This document shows positions 8,685 to 17,650 of a stretch of DNA of 52,616 nt, piece after piece. Both the position numbers and the translations under genes were made by a program. Within the stretch, counting starts at the first letter, position 1; every line of letters starts with the position of its first letter. The stretch is from Pseudomonas orientalis (GTDB lineage Bacteria > Pseudomonadota > Gammaproteobacteria > Pseudomonadales > Pseudomonadaceae), in the NCBI RefSeq assembly GCF_001439815.1, contig NZ_JYLM01000018.1, positions 1 through 52,616 of the forward strand, given 5' to 3'. The notes under the pieces are model-generated. The model was not told the DNA's origin. It was given only the letters and a program-made list of their open reading frames with translations, and made no database searches.

Positions 8685-9426
8685 CCGGCATTTCGACCAG
8701 TTGGCCACGCGCTTCGCCGAGAAAATTTATGGCGGCGCCAAGGGCGCGATTCGCCTGGCGGTGTTGCAGGCCGATCTTACCGAGGCATTGCCGGATCGCC
8801 CGTTGCGCGTGCTGGATATCGGCGCGGGGTTGGGGCATATGTCGTTGTGGCTGGCCGAACGCGGCCATCAGGTAACCCTGGCCGAGCCCGCCGCGCCCAT
8901 GCTCGACGGCGCGCGCCAGCGTTTCGCCGACGCCGGGCAGAGCGCCACGTTCATCCATGCGCCCTGGCAAGACTTGCTCGGCCAGCTCACCGAGCCCTAC
9001 GACCTGGTGCTGTGCCACGCCGTGCTGGAGTGGCTGGCCGAACCCCATGCGATCCTGCCGGTGCTGCATCAATTGACACTGCCCGGCGGCTGGTTGTCCC
9101 TGGCGTTCTATAACCGCGATGCGCTGATCTATCGCAACCTGCTCAAGGGTCACTTTCGCAAGATGCGCAAGAACGATATGGCCGGCGAAAAGCAGAGCCT
9201 CACGCCGCAACAGCCGCTGGACCCTCGGGAGTTGGCGGCGCAACTCGAAGGGCTGTGGCAGGTCGAAAGCCAAAGTGGCGTGCGCGTGTTCCACGACTAT
9301 ATGCCGGTGGAATTCCAGGCGCGCGCCGAGCTGCAGGATCTGTTGGAGATGGAACTCGCTCACCGTCGTCACCCAAGCTTTGCCGGACTTGGGCGTTATT
9401 TGCACTGGGTTTGCCGTCCGGTTTAA
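8677..9426 (+). CDS. cmoM: tRNA 5-carboxymethoxyuridine methyltransferase CmoM
   Basis: 249-residue SAM-dependent methyltransferase. It makes the methyl ester of 5-carboxymethoxyuridine at tRNA position 34 (mcmo5U). The N-terminus MSDRHFDQLATRFAEKIYGG resembles E. coli CmoM (SmtA), and SAM motif I is VLDIGAGLGHMS at about residues 46-57. I chose the ATG at 8677 rather than the upstream TTG at 8671; it sits inside the stop region of the MazG-like gene, a typical coupled arrangement. The family assignment is by similarity of the N-terminus, motif and length (E. coli 261 residues). Confidence 0.88.
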   Translation: MSDRHFDQLATRFAEKIYGGAKGAIRLAVLQADLTEALPDRPLRVLDIGAGLGHMSLWLAERGHQVTLAEPAAPMLDGARQRFADAGQSATFIHAPWQDLLGQLTEPYDLVLCHAVLEWLAEPHAILPVLHQLTLPGGWLSLAFYNRDALIYRNLLKGHFRKMRKNDMAGEKQSLTPQQPLDPRELAAQLEGLWQVESQSGVRVFHDYMPVEFQARAELQDLLEMELAHRRHPSFAGLGRYLHWVCRPV

Positions 9427-9450
9427 GCAGCCCAGTCTGCGGAGGTCGAA

Positions 9451-10053
9451 ATGCGTCGTCTCTGTTTGATCCTGTTGTCTCTCGGGCTGGGGGCATGTTC
9501 GGGCCCTAACCCCTACGTGGCCGCTTCGGCGCCGATGCCGCCGGCCCCCGCCCAGGCGGCCAGCACCTTTGATGCCAGCGCCTACCCGGCGCCGGTGCGC
9601 GACTATGGCGCCTACCGCAATTGGGCCTGGCGTAATGGCCAACTGCCGGCCGGTACCGCCTGGGCGGATTCGGCCCAGGTGGCCGAAGCCGTGAGCGCTG
9701 CGCTGGACCAGCGCGGTCTGCGCCCGATACATGACAAACGTGCGCCCGACCTGCTGGTCAGCGCCGATGTGCGTCTGGAGAAACGCCTGCGCCAGGTCCA
9801 GGATGACTATGGCTACGGTTATGGCGGCTACAACCGCTATGGTAATGGCTACGGCATGTACAACTCGGTGCCGATGGTGCGTACCTATGAAGTGCAGGTC
9901 GTGGTGGTGCGGGTCAATCTGTTCGATGCCCGCAGCGGCCAGCCGGTGTGGAGCGCGAGTGCCGAAACGGGCAGCCAGGGCAGCCTCAGCGAGCGCGCCG
10001 ATGCGTTGCGCCAGGCCGTGCAGAAGGCAATGACCGCGTATCCTCCGCGTTAA
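9451..10053 (+). CDS. DUF4136 lipoprotein, copy 1
   Basis: 200-residue predicted outer-envelope lipoprotein with a lipobox LGLGAC (Cys16). After a Pro/Ala-rich linker it has the block DYGAYRNWAW at about residues 51-60, and a C-terminal block on pairwise comparison of residues VRVNLFDARSGQPVWSA, both typical of DUF4136. A Tyr/Gly-rich stretch (YGYGYGGYNRYGNGYG) lies in the middle. The next gene is a paralogue. A good Shine-Dalgarno (GGAGG at 9440) supports the start. No biochemical role is established for the family. Confidence 0.85.
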   Translation: MRRLCLILLSLGLGACSGPNPYVAASAPMPPAPAQAASTFDASAYPAPVRDYGAYRNWAWRNGQLPAGTAWADSAQVAEAVSAALDQRGLRPIHDKRAPDLLVSADVRLEKRLRQVQDDYGYGYGGYNRYGNGYGMYNSVPMVRTYEVQVVVVRVNLFDARSGQPVWSASAETGSQGSLSERADALRQAVQKAMTAYPPR

Positions 10054-10097
10054 GCGCTATTCTCAACTGAAGCCGGACCGATTATCGGAGAACCCTC

Positions 10098-10655
10098 ATG
10101 TTTCGTCGTATCGCCACGCTTGCCGTTGTCCTGCTGCTGGGCGGTTGCCAGAGTAACCAGGTCAACCATGACTTTGACGCCAGTCGCGACTTTGGCGCCT
10201 ACCGTAACTGGGCCTGGAAAGATCCGGCGCTGCAATACCGCCCGGATGATCCGCGCATCAAGAGCGACCTCACCGAGCAGCGCATCCGCCAGGCCGTGGG
10301 CGAGCAGCTTGACCAGCGCGGTCTGCGCCCCGCCGCGCCCGGCAGCAAGGCCGACCTGAATGTGCAGGCCTATCTGATCGTCGAAGACCGCCAGCAACAA
10401 GTCACCACCAACTACGGCGGTGCCTGGGGCGGTCCATGGAATGGCTACTGGGGCGCACCGATGTACAACGAAACGCGCAACATCTCCTACAAGGTAGCGA
10501 CCCTGCAGATCGACCTGCTCGACGGCAAGGATGGCAAACTGGTGTGGCGTGGCAGTGACGAGCAAATCATGGCCAGTTCGCCGAACCCGCAGGACCGCAG
10601 TAATGCCATCCGCAGCACCGTGGCGAAAATCCTCGCCAACTATCCGCCACGCTGA
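10098..10655 (+). CDS. DUF4136 lipoprotein, copy 2
   Basis: 185-residue lipoprotein with lipobox LLGGC (Cys17). It shares with copy 1 the block DFGAYRNWAWKD, the LDQRGLRP segment and the final YPPR, so the two arose by tandem duplication. A Gly/Trp-rich stretch (GGAWGGPWNGYWG) takes the place of the Tyr/Gly region of copy 1. It lies 44 bases after copy 1 on the same strand and is probably in the same operon. Function unknown. Confidence 0.85.
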   Translation: MFRRIATLAVVLLLGGCQSNQVNHDFDASRDFGAYRNWAWKDPALQYRPDDPRIKSDLTEQRIRQAVGEQLDQRGLRPAAPGSKADLNVQAYLIVEDRQQQVTTNYGGAWGGPWNGYWGAPMYNETRNISYKVATLQIDLLDGKDGKLVWRGSDEQIMASSPNPQDRSNAIRSTVAKILANYPPR

Positions 10656-10673
10656 CGGCTCACTCGGTCAAAT

Positions 10674-10848
10674 GTGGGAGGGGGCTTGCCCCAATGCCGG
10701 TCTGTAGGAGCGAGCTTGCTCGCGAAAAACTCACAGGCACCGCGTTCATTCAGGAAGCACGCGTTATCGTCGACGTTTTTCGCGAGCAAGCTCGCTCCTA
10801 CAAAAAGCCTTAAATGACTGGCATTGGGGGCTTGCCCCCGATGGCGGC
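10674..10848. repeat. Composite: GTGGGAGG-type REP interrupted by a 98-bp REPIN
   Basis: A GTGGGAGG unit at 10674 runs into CCCCAATGCCGGTC, then the 98-bp REPIN, then GACTGGCATTGGGG and a second unit reading GGGGGCTTGCCCCCGATGGC. The flanks CCCCAATGCC and GGCATTGGGG are inverted repeats of each other, which suggests the inner element lies in the loop of an older REP pair. Confidence 0.7.
10704..10801 (+). repeat. 98-bp REPIN, GTAGGAG family, copy 1
   Basis: It begins GTAGGAGCGAGCTTGCTCGC and ends with the reverse complement. The perfect stem continues inward through GAAAAAC/GTTTTTC, 27 bases per arm. The loop carries a smaller CGCGT/ACGCG pair. It differs at only one base from the copy at 30947-31044. 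Confidence 0.93.
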
Positions 10849-11031
10849 CTCCGGGCCGACCAGGATGCCGGATCAGACCGAGTACATATCTGCTCCTGCG
10901 GTAACGGCGGCTATCGGCTGCGCCCTTCCGGCGTATCACATTCGCACGTTGTCAGCCGCCACTCTTGTCTACACTCATCCATACCCTCAGGAGCGTAAGC
11001 GCTCGGCGACTCGCCGGCACAGGAGTGCTCG

Positions 11032-13014
11032 ATGTCTCCCCGATTTCATGGCAAGCAACGTGGCGCTATCGGCCTGATGGCGGCGGGTGTGTTGGCGCTG
11101 GTGCTGGCGTTTACCCTGCTGGCGGTGGACAGCGGGCGGCTTTACCTGGAAAAGCGCAAGCTGCAAGGGGTGGCGGATACCGCAGCGCTGGAAGCGGTCA
11201 GCCGCAGCGGTACCTGTGCGGCGGGTTTGAGCGCGGCGGCGTATGCGGCGCAAAGCGTGGCGCGCAATCACTTCGCCGTGGGTAACGGCAATACCTTGGT
11301 CACCCGCTGCGGCGCGGTAACCACCGCAGCTTCCGGCCGGCGTGTGTTCACCGCCAACCCGGCCCTGTCGTCAGCCATTGAGGTGGTGGTCGGCAAAACC
11401 GTCACCACGAGCGTGGCCGGTGGCGTCTGGTCGATGATGTCGGGCAACTCGGTCAGCCTCAATACCCAATTGAGCGCGACGGCAGTGGCGGCCAAACCCA
11501 GCCCGCCGATGGCGCAGTTGAGCATCAGGAGCACGTTGGTCAGCATTGATACCGCCAATGCCGGCATGCAGAACACACTGGCCGGCGCGCTGCTCGGCGG
11601 TGCGGTCAATGTTTCTGTGCTCGGCTGGAATGGCTTGCTTAACAGCGACATCAACATGCTCAGTTATCTCGACCAACTGGCGCTCGACCTGCACGTTAAC
11701 GCCGGTGACTACACCCAGTTGCTCAACACCACGGTGACCGCCTCGCAGTTGCTCCAGGCTGCAATCACTGTGCTGGGTGATAGCCCGTTGACGGTGGATG
11801 CAGTGACCGCGTTGATCAATATCAAGGGCGCCGCGATCAACCCGCTGCCGCTGACGCTGGGCAAAATCCTGCAACTGCAGACGGGCATCACCGCCGCCGC
11901 GCTGAATGCCGATCTGCAACTCTTTCAGCTGGTTCAAGGCGTGGTGCAACTGGCAGGCAACCAGAGCGCGGCGGCGGTGACACTGCCTGTCAGCCTGCTG
12001 GGGCTGGCCAATATCACCACTCAGATCAAAGTCATCGAGCCGCCGCAGTTATCGGCCACCGGCAATCCGATGCTGGCGGCGGCCGATCCGTTGGGCCCGA
12101 ATAAAATTTATGTGCGCACCGCCCAGCTGCGCACGCAGATAACCGTGAGTTTGCCGGTGCTCGGCAGCTTGTCCGGCTTGACCACTGCGGTAAATGACCT
12201 GGTGGGACCACTGACACCGGTCATCAGCGGCCTGTTGAGCTTGAATCTGGTCACCACGATCAACTCGACGCTTTGCCTGTTGGGCGCCGGTTGCCAACAG
12301 TTGGACATCCTGGCATTGCCGGGCAACCTGCCGCTGCAGATCGTGCTGGATGCCGGCGGCGCCAGCAGCTATGTCACCGCTTATAGCTGCCCAGCGGGAG
12401 GCGCGGGCACCAAGAGCCTGACGGCTTACACCACCACCTCGGCGGCATCGCTGAACGTGGGTAATATCACCAACGCGTTTTCATCCACACAGCCGATGAC
12501 CGTGGCGCCGTTGGCCCTGATCGATTTCGGCATCAAGACGTGCCATAAGATCCTCGGCATCGGCAGTTGCGACCCGCGTATACCGTTTGCAGGGGGCGGC
12601 GTCGGGATCAAGGTGCAAAGCCCGATTGTGGGCAGCAACAGTACCCAGAGCCTGGTGTTTTCCAGCACCACGCCCTTTGCCACGCCCGCCGACATGGGGC
12701 TTGCCCCCAGCTATCAAACGGTCGCGCCGGCCACCAACCTGGTGAATGGCCTTACTACAGCCCTCGGTGGCGTCGGCATTACCGCTTATCAACCCGTGGG
12801 GAGCAACCCCTTGGGCAGCGTGATTGCCAGCACAGTATCGTTGCTCAGCGGCGTCAGCACGCTGGTGACGCCCGTGTTGAACAATGTGCTGAGCCCGCTG
12901 CTCAATCCGATCCTCAACAACCTGTTGAATAGCCTGGGCATCAGCCTGTCAAGCGTGACCGTGGGCGCCAACCTGAGATGCGGCCAGACCGGCGAAGCCT
13001 ACCTGGTGATTTAA
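11032..13014 (+). CDS. tadG: TadG-like pilus-assembly membrane protein
   Basis: 660-residue protein beginning with a short basic segment, then KQRGAIGLMAA and a single membrane helix (about residues 11-33), followed by LYLEKRKLQGVADTAALEA. This N-terminus is typical of TadG proteins, which tie the Flp pilus or secretion machinery to the envelope. The remaining ~600 residues are a long Ala/Leu/Val/Thr-rich exported domain with several paired cysteines near the C-terminus. In P. aeruginosa tadG closes the rcpC-tadG operon; here it stands alone beyond pprA, in the opposite direction. Its stop shares TTAA with the stop of pprA on the other strand. Confidence 0.85.
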   Translation: MSPRFHGKQRGAIGLMAAGVLALVLAFTLLAVDSGRLYLEKRKLQGVADTAALEAVSRSGTCAAGLSAAAYAAQSVARNHFAVGNGNTLVTRCGAVTTAASGRRVFTANPALSSAIEVVVGKTVTTSVAGGVWSMMSGNSVSLNTQLSATAVAAKPSPPMAQLSIRSTLVSIDTANAGMQNTLAGALLGGAVNVSVLGWNGLLNSDINMLSYLDQLALDLHVNAGDYTQLLNTTVTASQLLQAAITVLGDSPLTVDAVTALINIKGAAINPLPLTLGKILQLQTGITAAALNADLQLFQLVQGVVQLAGNQSAAAVTLPVSLLGLANITTQIKVIEPPQLSATGNPMLAAADPLGPNKIYVRTAQLRTQITVSLPVLGSLSGLTTAVNDLVGPLTPVISGLLSLNLVTTINSTLCLLGAGCQQLDILALPGNLPLQIVLDAGGASSYVTAYSCPAGGAGTKSLTAYTTTSAASLNVGNITNAFSSTQPMTVAPLALIDFGIKTCHKILGIGSCDPRIPFAGGGVGIKVQSPIVGSNSTQSLVFSSTTPFATPADMGLAPSYQTVAPATNLVNGLTTALGGVGITAYQPVGSNPLGSVIASTVSLLSGVSTLVTPVLNNVLSPLLNPILNNLLNSLGISLSSVTVGANLRCGQTGEAYLVI

Positions 13015-15743
13015 GCATCGGTGGCCCTGGGCAGTTCCACGCAGAACCGCGCGCCGTGTTCACCGTTGCTGACGCTCAGGCGTCCGCCCATGTTCTCAAC
13101 GATGCCGTAGCTCACCGACAGGCCCAGCCCGGTCCCCACGCCGATCGGCTTGGTGGTGAAGAACGGCTCGAAGATGCGCTCCAGCAAACGCGGGTCGATG
13201 CCGCCGCCGTTGTCTTCGACCCAGATGCGCACGTGGCGGCTGTCGTGTTCGGTGTGCAGGGCGATCCACGGGCGCAGGTCCGGGTGCTTTTCCTTCAAGC
13301 CCAACAACGCATCGCGGGCATTGACCATCAGGTTGATCAGCACCTGCTCCAGCTGGTCGGCATAGCCTGTGACCTGCACCGCACTATCCGCCTGGGTCAG
13401 TTTGATCTCCACGCCTTTGCCGCGCAGGCCTTCGCTGAGCAGCGACAGGGTGCCTTCCACCGCGTGCGCCGGGTCGAAGGGCTGCTGCTCGACTTCCGAG
13501 CGGCGTCCGAACACGCGCATATGGTCGACCACCCGCGCCGCGCGTTGTACCTGCGCGTCAATGCGCTGCAGTTTCTCCGTCAGGTAGTCGATCTGCACGT
13601 TGCCACTGCCCAGGCGCTTGAGGACGTTGACGATGGCCATGCGCATCACGTTCAGCGGCTGGTTGATCTCATGGGCCAGGCCGGTGGCCATTTCGCCGAG
13701 GGTGGCCATTTTTGCGCTTTGCGTCAGTTGCTGCTGGGAGCGCCGCACTTCGGTGTTGTCGCGGCCCACGGCCTGCACTTCGAGCAGAGTGCCGTGCTCG
13801 TCGAACACGCCACGGTCCGACCACACCCACCAGGCATGCTCGCGCCCCGGCAGTTGCAGGCTGATTTCCGCTGTGCTCACGGGAAACTCCGGCGTCAGTT
13901 GCTCGATGCGCAGCATAAACGCCGCGCGTTGTTCGGCCGACAACCAATGCCCCAGGTTCAGTCCCGGCAATTGGTCGGCCAGGCATTCCAGGTAATTGGC
14001 CAGCGGCGTGTTGCCAAAGGTCAGGGTCAGGTCCGGACGGTAGCGGCAGATCATCGCCGGGGAATCTTCCACGAGGATGCGGTAGCGTTCCTCACTGTCC
14101 TTGACCTGTTGTGCGGCCAGGGTGGCCTCGGTGACGTCCAGCCACAGGCCGACCGCCTCCACTGGCAGGCCGAGGTCGTCGCGCAGCAACTTGGCCTCGT
14201 CGAGCAGCCAGTGGTAGTCGCCCTGTTTGTCCTGGACCCGGTAGCGGCTGCGCGCACCGCCTTCGCGCAACAGTTGGCGGGTGCGCTGGAAGTACAGGTC
14301 GCGGTCATCCGGGTGGATCCATTGCACCAGGCTGTCATGGCTGCATTCGGCGAGCGTGCGGCCCAGCAGCGGCAGCAGGCTGTCGCTGAAAAACACCGGC
14401 TGCAGCGCGCCGTTCACGTAGCGCTGCACATAGATCACCGCCGGCGAGCTGGCGATCAGGTTGTCCAGGCGGGCGTGGGCGGCGTCGGCTTGCAGTTGCT
14501 GGTTCTTGATGTCGCTGATGTCGAGCATGAAGCCGATCCAGCGGCGCTGCTCACCGGCGCCCAGTACCTGGCCCTGCACGCGGTACCAGGCGGGCGGTTG
14601 GTCGCTGTCGCCACGGTTCAGGCGCACGCTGGCGAGCAAGGGTTTGCCGAGCGCCTGCAGGTCGCGCAGGCGGCTGCGCAATTCCTGGCGATCGGCGGGG
14701 TGGATGAGGTCCAGCCAGGTTTCCAGGGCTTGCCGGGTCGGGCCGTCTTCGGGGCCCAGGTTGCGCATCAACTGCGGTGCAAGCTGGATCTCGCCGCTGG
14801 CGGGCAGCAGTTCCCACCAGCCGGTGCCCAGCAAGCCCTGCAGGGCTTCCTGGCGTTCCAGTTGCAGATGATGGCGCTGTTCGCGCAGACGGCCGAGCAG
14901 CGGGGCGGCGAGGGCGGCGGCGAGGTTCAGCCAGTCGCGCTCGCGGGTGTCGGCATTACCGCTGTAGGCCCCGCACAGCAGCCACGCGGCGACGCCCTGG
15001 CCATCGCGGTAGGGCACCAGGAAACCATTGGCATTGCCAAACACGCTGTGCAAACGCGGGTGTTCATCGCGACCGTAAGGGGCTTTCAGGCTCAGGGGAG
15101 TGGTGCCGTTCAGACTGTCCAGGCACGTCCCGAGGCGCTGCCCGGGGTGCCAGAACAGCGGCGCGTCATGGTGGGCGTACTGGCTGTAGATCACCCAGCC
15201 CTGGTCCTCCTGATCGAGCAGCGCCAGCGCGACACACGGGATTCGCCAGCGCTGCGCCACGCTGCACAGCTGTTCGTTGAACACATCGGGCAATCGGCCG
15301 AGGCTGCACACGCGCAATTGCTCGCTGACCTGACTGGCCAGTTGCTGATTCTGTTCACGCTGCTCGGCCAGTTGCCGCCCGTTGAGCAGATCGCCGATAT
15401 CCACCGCATGCAGCCGCCACCCAGAGTCGTGCGGCTCGAGGGTGCCACGGGTGTGCAGCACCTGCCCGGCGACGCCCTGGAAATCCAGGTCAAGGCTATG
15501 GCGCTGCCAGTCGGCGGGAACGCCTTCCACCTCAAGGGCGCTATGGACTTGCAGCAAAGCACGCAGCGGCGCCGCCTCGGCATAGGGCGCCAATTGTGAG
15601 CGCAGTGCGCCGCTGACACCGAGCACCTGGCCTTGCGCATTCAGTTGCACCTGCAAACCGGGCGAAGGCGGCGCAGCGGGGGCGATTGCCAGCGCGGCGC
15701 CACGGCCGAGCAAACGCCCGAGCAGCTTGTCCCCCGAGGTCAA
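13011..15743 (-). CDS. pprA: Two-component sensor histidine kinase PprA
   Basis: 910-residue kinase without an evident membrane helix. Rough order: N-terminal region, a GAF-like part (about 150-290), three PAS-like parts (about 295-420, 430-555, 565-680), HisKA with the phospho-acceptor His691 in GLAHEINQP, and HATPase with NLMVNARDAL, VEDNGGG and GTGLGL motifs. Location next to fppA and pprB matches P. aeruginosa PprA, the kinase for PprB, which switches on Tad pili and other adhesins. The start is TTG at 15743, overlapping the stop of the upstream TadE-like gene (TTGA), which implies translational coupling. The signal sensed is unknown. Confidence 0.88.
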   Translation of the reverse strand: MTSGDKLLGRLLGRGAALAIAPAAPPSPGLQVQLNAQGQVLGVSGALRSQLAPYAEAAPLRALLQVHSALEVEGVPADWQRHSLDLDFQGVAGQVLHTRGTLEPHDSGWRLHAVDIGDLLNGRQLAEQREQNQQLASQVSEQLRVCSLGRLPDVFNEQLCSVAQRWRIPCVALALLDQEDQGWVIYSQYAHHDAPLFWHPGQRLGTCLDSLNGTTPLSLKAPYGRDEHPRLHSVFGNANGFLVPYRDGQGVAAWLLCGAYSGNADTRERDWLNLAAALAAPLLGRLREQRHHLQLERQEALQGLLGTGWWELLPASGEIQLAPQLMRNLGPEDGPTRQALETWLDLIHPADRQELRSRLRDLQALGKPLLASVRLNRGDSDQPPAWYRVQGQVLGAGEQRRWIGFMLDISDIKNQQLQADAAHARLDNLIASSPAVIYVQRYVNGALQPVFFSDSLLPLLGRTLAECSHDSLVQWIHPDDRDLYFQRTRQLLREGGARSRYRVQDKQGDYHWLLDEAKLLRDDLGLPVEAVGLWLDVTEATLAAQQVKDSEERYRILVEDSPAMICRYRPDLTLTFGNTPLANYLECLADQLPGLNLGHWLSAEQRAAFMLRIEQLTPEFPVSTAEISLQLPGREHAWWVWSDRGVFDEHGTLLEVQAVGRDNTEVRRSQQQLTQSAKMATLGEMATGLAHEINQPLNVMRMAIVNVLKRLGSGNVQIDYLTEKLQRIDAQVQRAARVVDHMRVFGRRSEVEQQPFDPAHAVEGTLSLLSEGLRGKGVEIKLTQADSAVQVTGYADQLEQVLINLMVNARDALLGLKEKHPDLRPWIALHTEHDSRHVRIWVEDNGGGIDPRLLERIFEPFFTTKPIGVGTGLGLSVSYGIVENMGGRLSVSNGEHGARFCVELPRATDA

Positions 15744-16180
15744 AACTGCAGGCTCGACTGGGCCTGCAGTGTCGCCGGCAACTGCGGCACGCTGCCAATG
15801 CCGGGCAGCACAATAAAGGGCATCACTGCGTGCAGATTGGCAGACGGATAGTTGATCTGCACCGACAGCAGGCCACCCACGAACGTGGTGTTGACGTGTG
15901 TCGCCGCATTGAAGTTAAAGGCACTGGGGATCCAGCGCAGGCGGTCGCTGATTGCGCTTCTGGCGGTGGTTTGCACGGCAGTGCTGTAACCCTGCATCGC
16001 CGGGTCGAGCCCCACGCTCAGGCGCACCGCTTCGGCGGTGGCCTGGTTGAACGACTGCAGTAACAGCAGCGGCAGGCTATAGCTGACCATGCCGTAGAAC
16101 ACCGCGAAAAAAATCACGAACACGGCCGCGAACTCGATCGCGGCCGTGCCTTTCTGCTGGTGGGGGAGGCTAGTTTTCAT
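15740..16180 (-). CDS. TadE-like pseudopilin (PA4294 position)
   Basis: 146-residue protein starting MKTSLPHQQKGTAAIEFAAV. The G/TAAIEF motif followed by a hydrophobic helix is the prepilin-type cleavage and membrane region of TadE-family pseudopilins, probably cut by the neighbouring FppA. The rest is a small exported domain without cysteines. A GTG three bases further upstream (16183) is an alternative start with slightly better spacing to AGGG. It lies upstream of and overlaps pprA by 4 bases, so both are one operon, and it diverges from fppA. Whether it is TadE or TadF cannot be settled by reading. Confidence 0.8.
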   Translation of the reverse strand: MKTSLPHQQKGTAAIEFAAVFVIFFAVFYGMVSYSLPLLLLQSFNQATAEAVRLSVGLDPAMQGYSTAVQTTARSAISDRLRWIPSAFNFNAATHVNTTFVGGLLSVQINYPSANLHAVMPFIVLPGIGSVPQLPATLQAQSSLQF

Positions 16181-16183
16181 CAC

Positions 16184-16252
16184 CGCGTCTACCCTGACGG
16201 CTACTACTTGATATCAGCATAGAATCAATCGGCGAAAAGGCAGGTTTTTTAA
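16184..16252. promoter_or_regulatory. Divergent promoter region tadE-like/pprA versus fppA
   Basis: Short 69-base region between two divergent starts. It contains CTACTACTTGAT at about 16201-16212, nearly the same as CTACTACTTTAT at 25360-25371 in the other divergent tad promoter region. This could be a binding site for a shared regulator such as PprB; that is inference. An AGG at 16242 serves as the fppA ribosome-binding site. Confidence 0.35.
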
Positions 16253-16726
16253 GTGATCCAGGGCGCGGTGGTGCTGTTGTGGCTGGTGGTATGTGCGGTG
16301 CAGGACACGCGGCAGCGATTGCTCGCCAACCGCCTGACGCTGGGGGTTGCGTTGCTGGCCGGGATCTACTTGTTCCGGACCGGCAGCACCTGGCTCGGGG
16401 CCTCGGTCGGCCAGGGGTTGTGGGCATTTGTCCTGGCGCTGCTGTTGACCTTGCCGGGTTACGCCCTGGGCCGCCTCGGCGCCGGGGATGTGAAGCTGCT
16501 CGCAGCCTTGGCATTGGTGTCGAACGCCGAGTATGTATTGGGGGCGTTTATTGGCGCTGCCATGGCGAGTGTGCTCTGGCTGTTGCTGGCGCCAAAGTTC
16601 TGGCCGCTTATGAGTCAAAGGCTTGCGGATTGTCTCCGGCACCTGGCACCCGAACCGTCAAGAAAACTGCCGTTTGCCCCCTTCCTGCTGGTGGGATTTA
16701 CGCTTGTCTGGTTTTGGATCCATTGA
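16253..16726 (+). CDS. fppA: Flp prepilin peptidase FppA (type A24)
   Basis: 157-residue polytopic membrane aspartic protease. The two catalytic aspartates of the A24 family are visible: Asp18 in VQDTRQ and Asp79 in GAGDVKL. It lacks the N-terminal methylase domain of PilD, as expected for the short CpaA/TadV/FppA type. It should cleave the Flp prepilin and the TadE-like pseudopilin at the cytoplasmic face. Starts with GTG at 16253, preceded by AGG at 8 bases. Placed between the pprA operon and pprB, as in P. aeruginosa. Confidence 0.92.
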   Translation: MIQGAVVLLWLVVCAVQDTRQRLLANRLTLGVALLAGIYLFRTGSTWLGASVGQGLWAFVLALLLTLPGYALGRLGAGDVKLLAALALVSNAEYVLGAFIGAAMASVLWLLLAPKFWPLMSQRLADCLRHLAPEPSRKLPFAPFLLVGFTLVWFWIH

Positions 16727-16851
16727 GCGTTGCAAGGCACTCACGCTGTGTACAGAGTCGGGAAGTACGTCTACGTTTAATAAGGCGTTGTATAGGAATA
16801 TTCGTGGTAAAGGATGGGTCAATCTTTGGCTTGCCAGGCATGGAGTAGCGC

Positions 16852-17634
16852 GTGAACAAGCTTACCTCTGCGGTAAAAGTGCTCGTGGTCGACGATCAGC
16901 CGCTGATCGTGGAAGAGCTGTGTGAGTTTCTTGAAAGCAGCGGGTTCCGTTGTGTCCCCTGCGAGTCCAGTCAGCAAGCCTTGCAGCGTTTTGGCGAAGA
17001 CAGCGAAATCGGCCTGGTGCTGTGCGACCTGCACATGCCGGGCATGGACGGCATCGAGTTGGTCCAGGCGCTGCAAAAGATTGCCGGCAGGCAGCGGGTA
17101 TTCGAGGCGATCATGCTGACCGGGTGCTCCGACAAGCAGGACGTGATCAAGGCCCTGCGCGCCGGAATCGCGGACTACTACCAGAAGCCGATCAATCTGG
17201 ACGAATTGCTCGAAGGTTTGCAACGCCAGAAAGTTGCCTTGCAAGAGCGCAGGAAGGAGCTGCAACTGGGCAACCTGAACCGAAAGCTGCAATGTCTCTC
17301 CGAAACGATCAACGACCTCTACCAGGACCTCGATACAGTGCGGCGCAGTCCGGCGCGGCCGGACACTGAAGAGGCCTCGACGCCGAATGTTGGCCAGGTT
17401 GAAATCCCTGCGATTTTCAGCCAGCTGTCACCGCGCCAAATGGAGGTGGCCAGGCTGGTCGGAAAGGGGCAGACCAATTATCAAGTTGCCTGCGAACTGG
17501 GCATCACCGAAAACACCGTCAAGCTGTATGTGTCGCAGGTGCTGCGGCTGACGCATATGAACAACCGCACGCAGTTGGCCCTGGCGTTGTCGCCGGGTAG
17601 CTCGGCGATGCGCCAGCGGGTGACGGCGCACTGA
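16852..17634 (+). CDS. pprB: Response regulator PprB
   Basis: 260 residues. The receiver domain (about 8-125) has the acidic pair Asp14-Asp15, phospho-acceptor Asp59 in CDLHMPGMDG and the conserved Lys in YYQKP. A linker follows, then a LuxR-type helix-turn-helix with LSPRQMEVARLVGKGQTN and GITENTVKLYVSQVL. In P. aeruginosa PprB directly activates flp, tad-rcp and other adhesin genes. The GTG start at 16852 has GGAG 6 bases upstream; 125 bases of unique sequence separate it from fppA and should hold its own promoter. Confidence 0.92.
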   Translation: MNKLTSAVKVLVVDDQPLIVEELCEFLESSGFRCVPCESSQQALQRFGEDSEIGLVLCDLHMPGMDGIELVQALQKIAGRQRVFEAIMLTGCSDKQDVIKALRAGIADYYQKPINLDELLEGLQRQKVALQERRKELQLGNLNRKLQCLSETINDLYQDLDTVRRSPARPDTEEASTPNVGQVEIPAIFSQLSPRQMEVARLVGKGQTNYQVACELGITENTVKLYVSQVLRLTHMNNRTQLALALSPGSSAMRQRVTAH

Positions 17635-17650
17635 GAGGCAACGGGTCAAT

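Larger units (their letters stand above)
10656..11031. other. Intergenic region with composite REP and tadG promoter
   Basis: 376 bases without a gene. The left half is filled by a REP/REPIN composite (separate entries). The right half, from about 10850, is unique sequence that must contain the tadG promoter. An AGGAG at 11021-11025 is the tadG ribosome-binding site. I see no convincing -10/-35 pair. Confidence 0.6.

Noticed and set aside
12978..15599. 873-codon plus-strand frame opposite pprA
   Set aside because: Antisense shadow; the minus-strand protein has intact kinase motifs (His691, N and G boxes).
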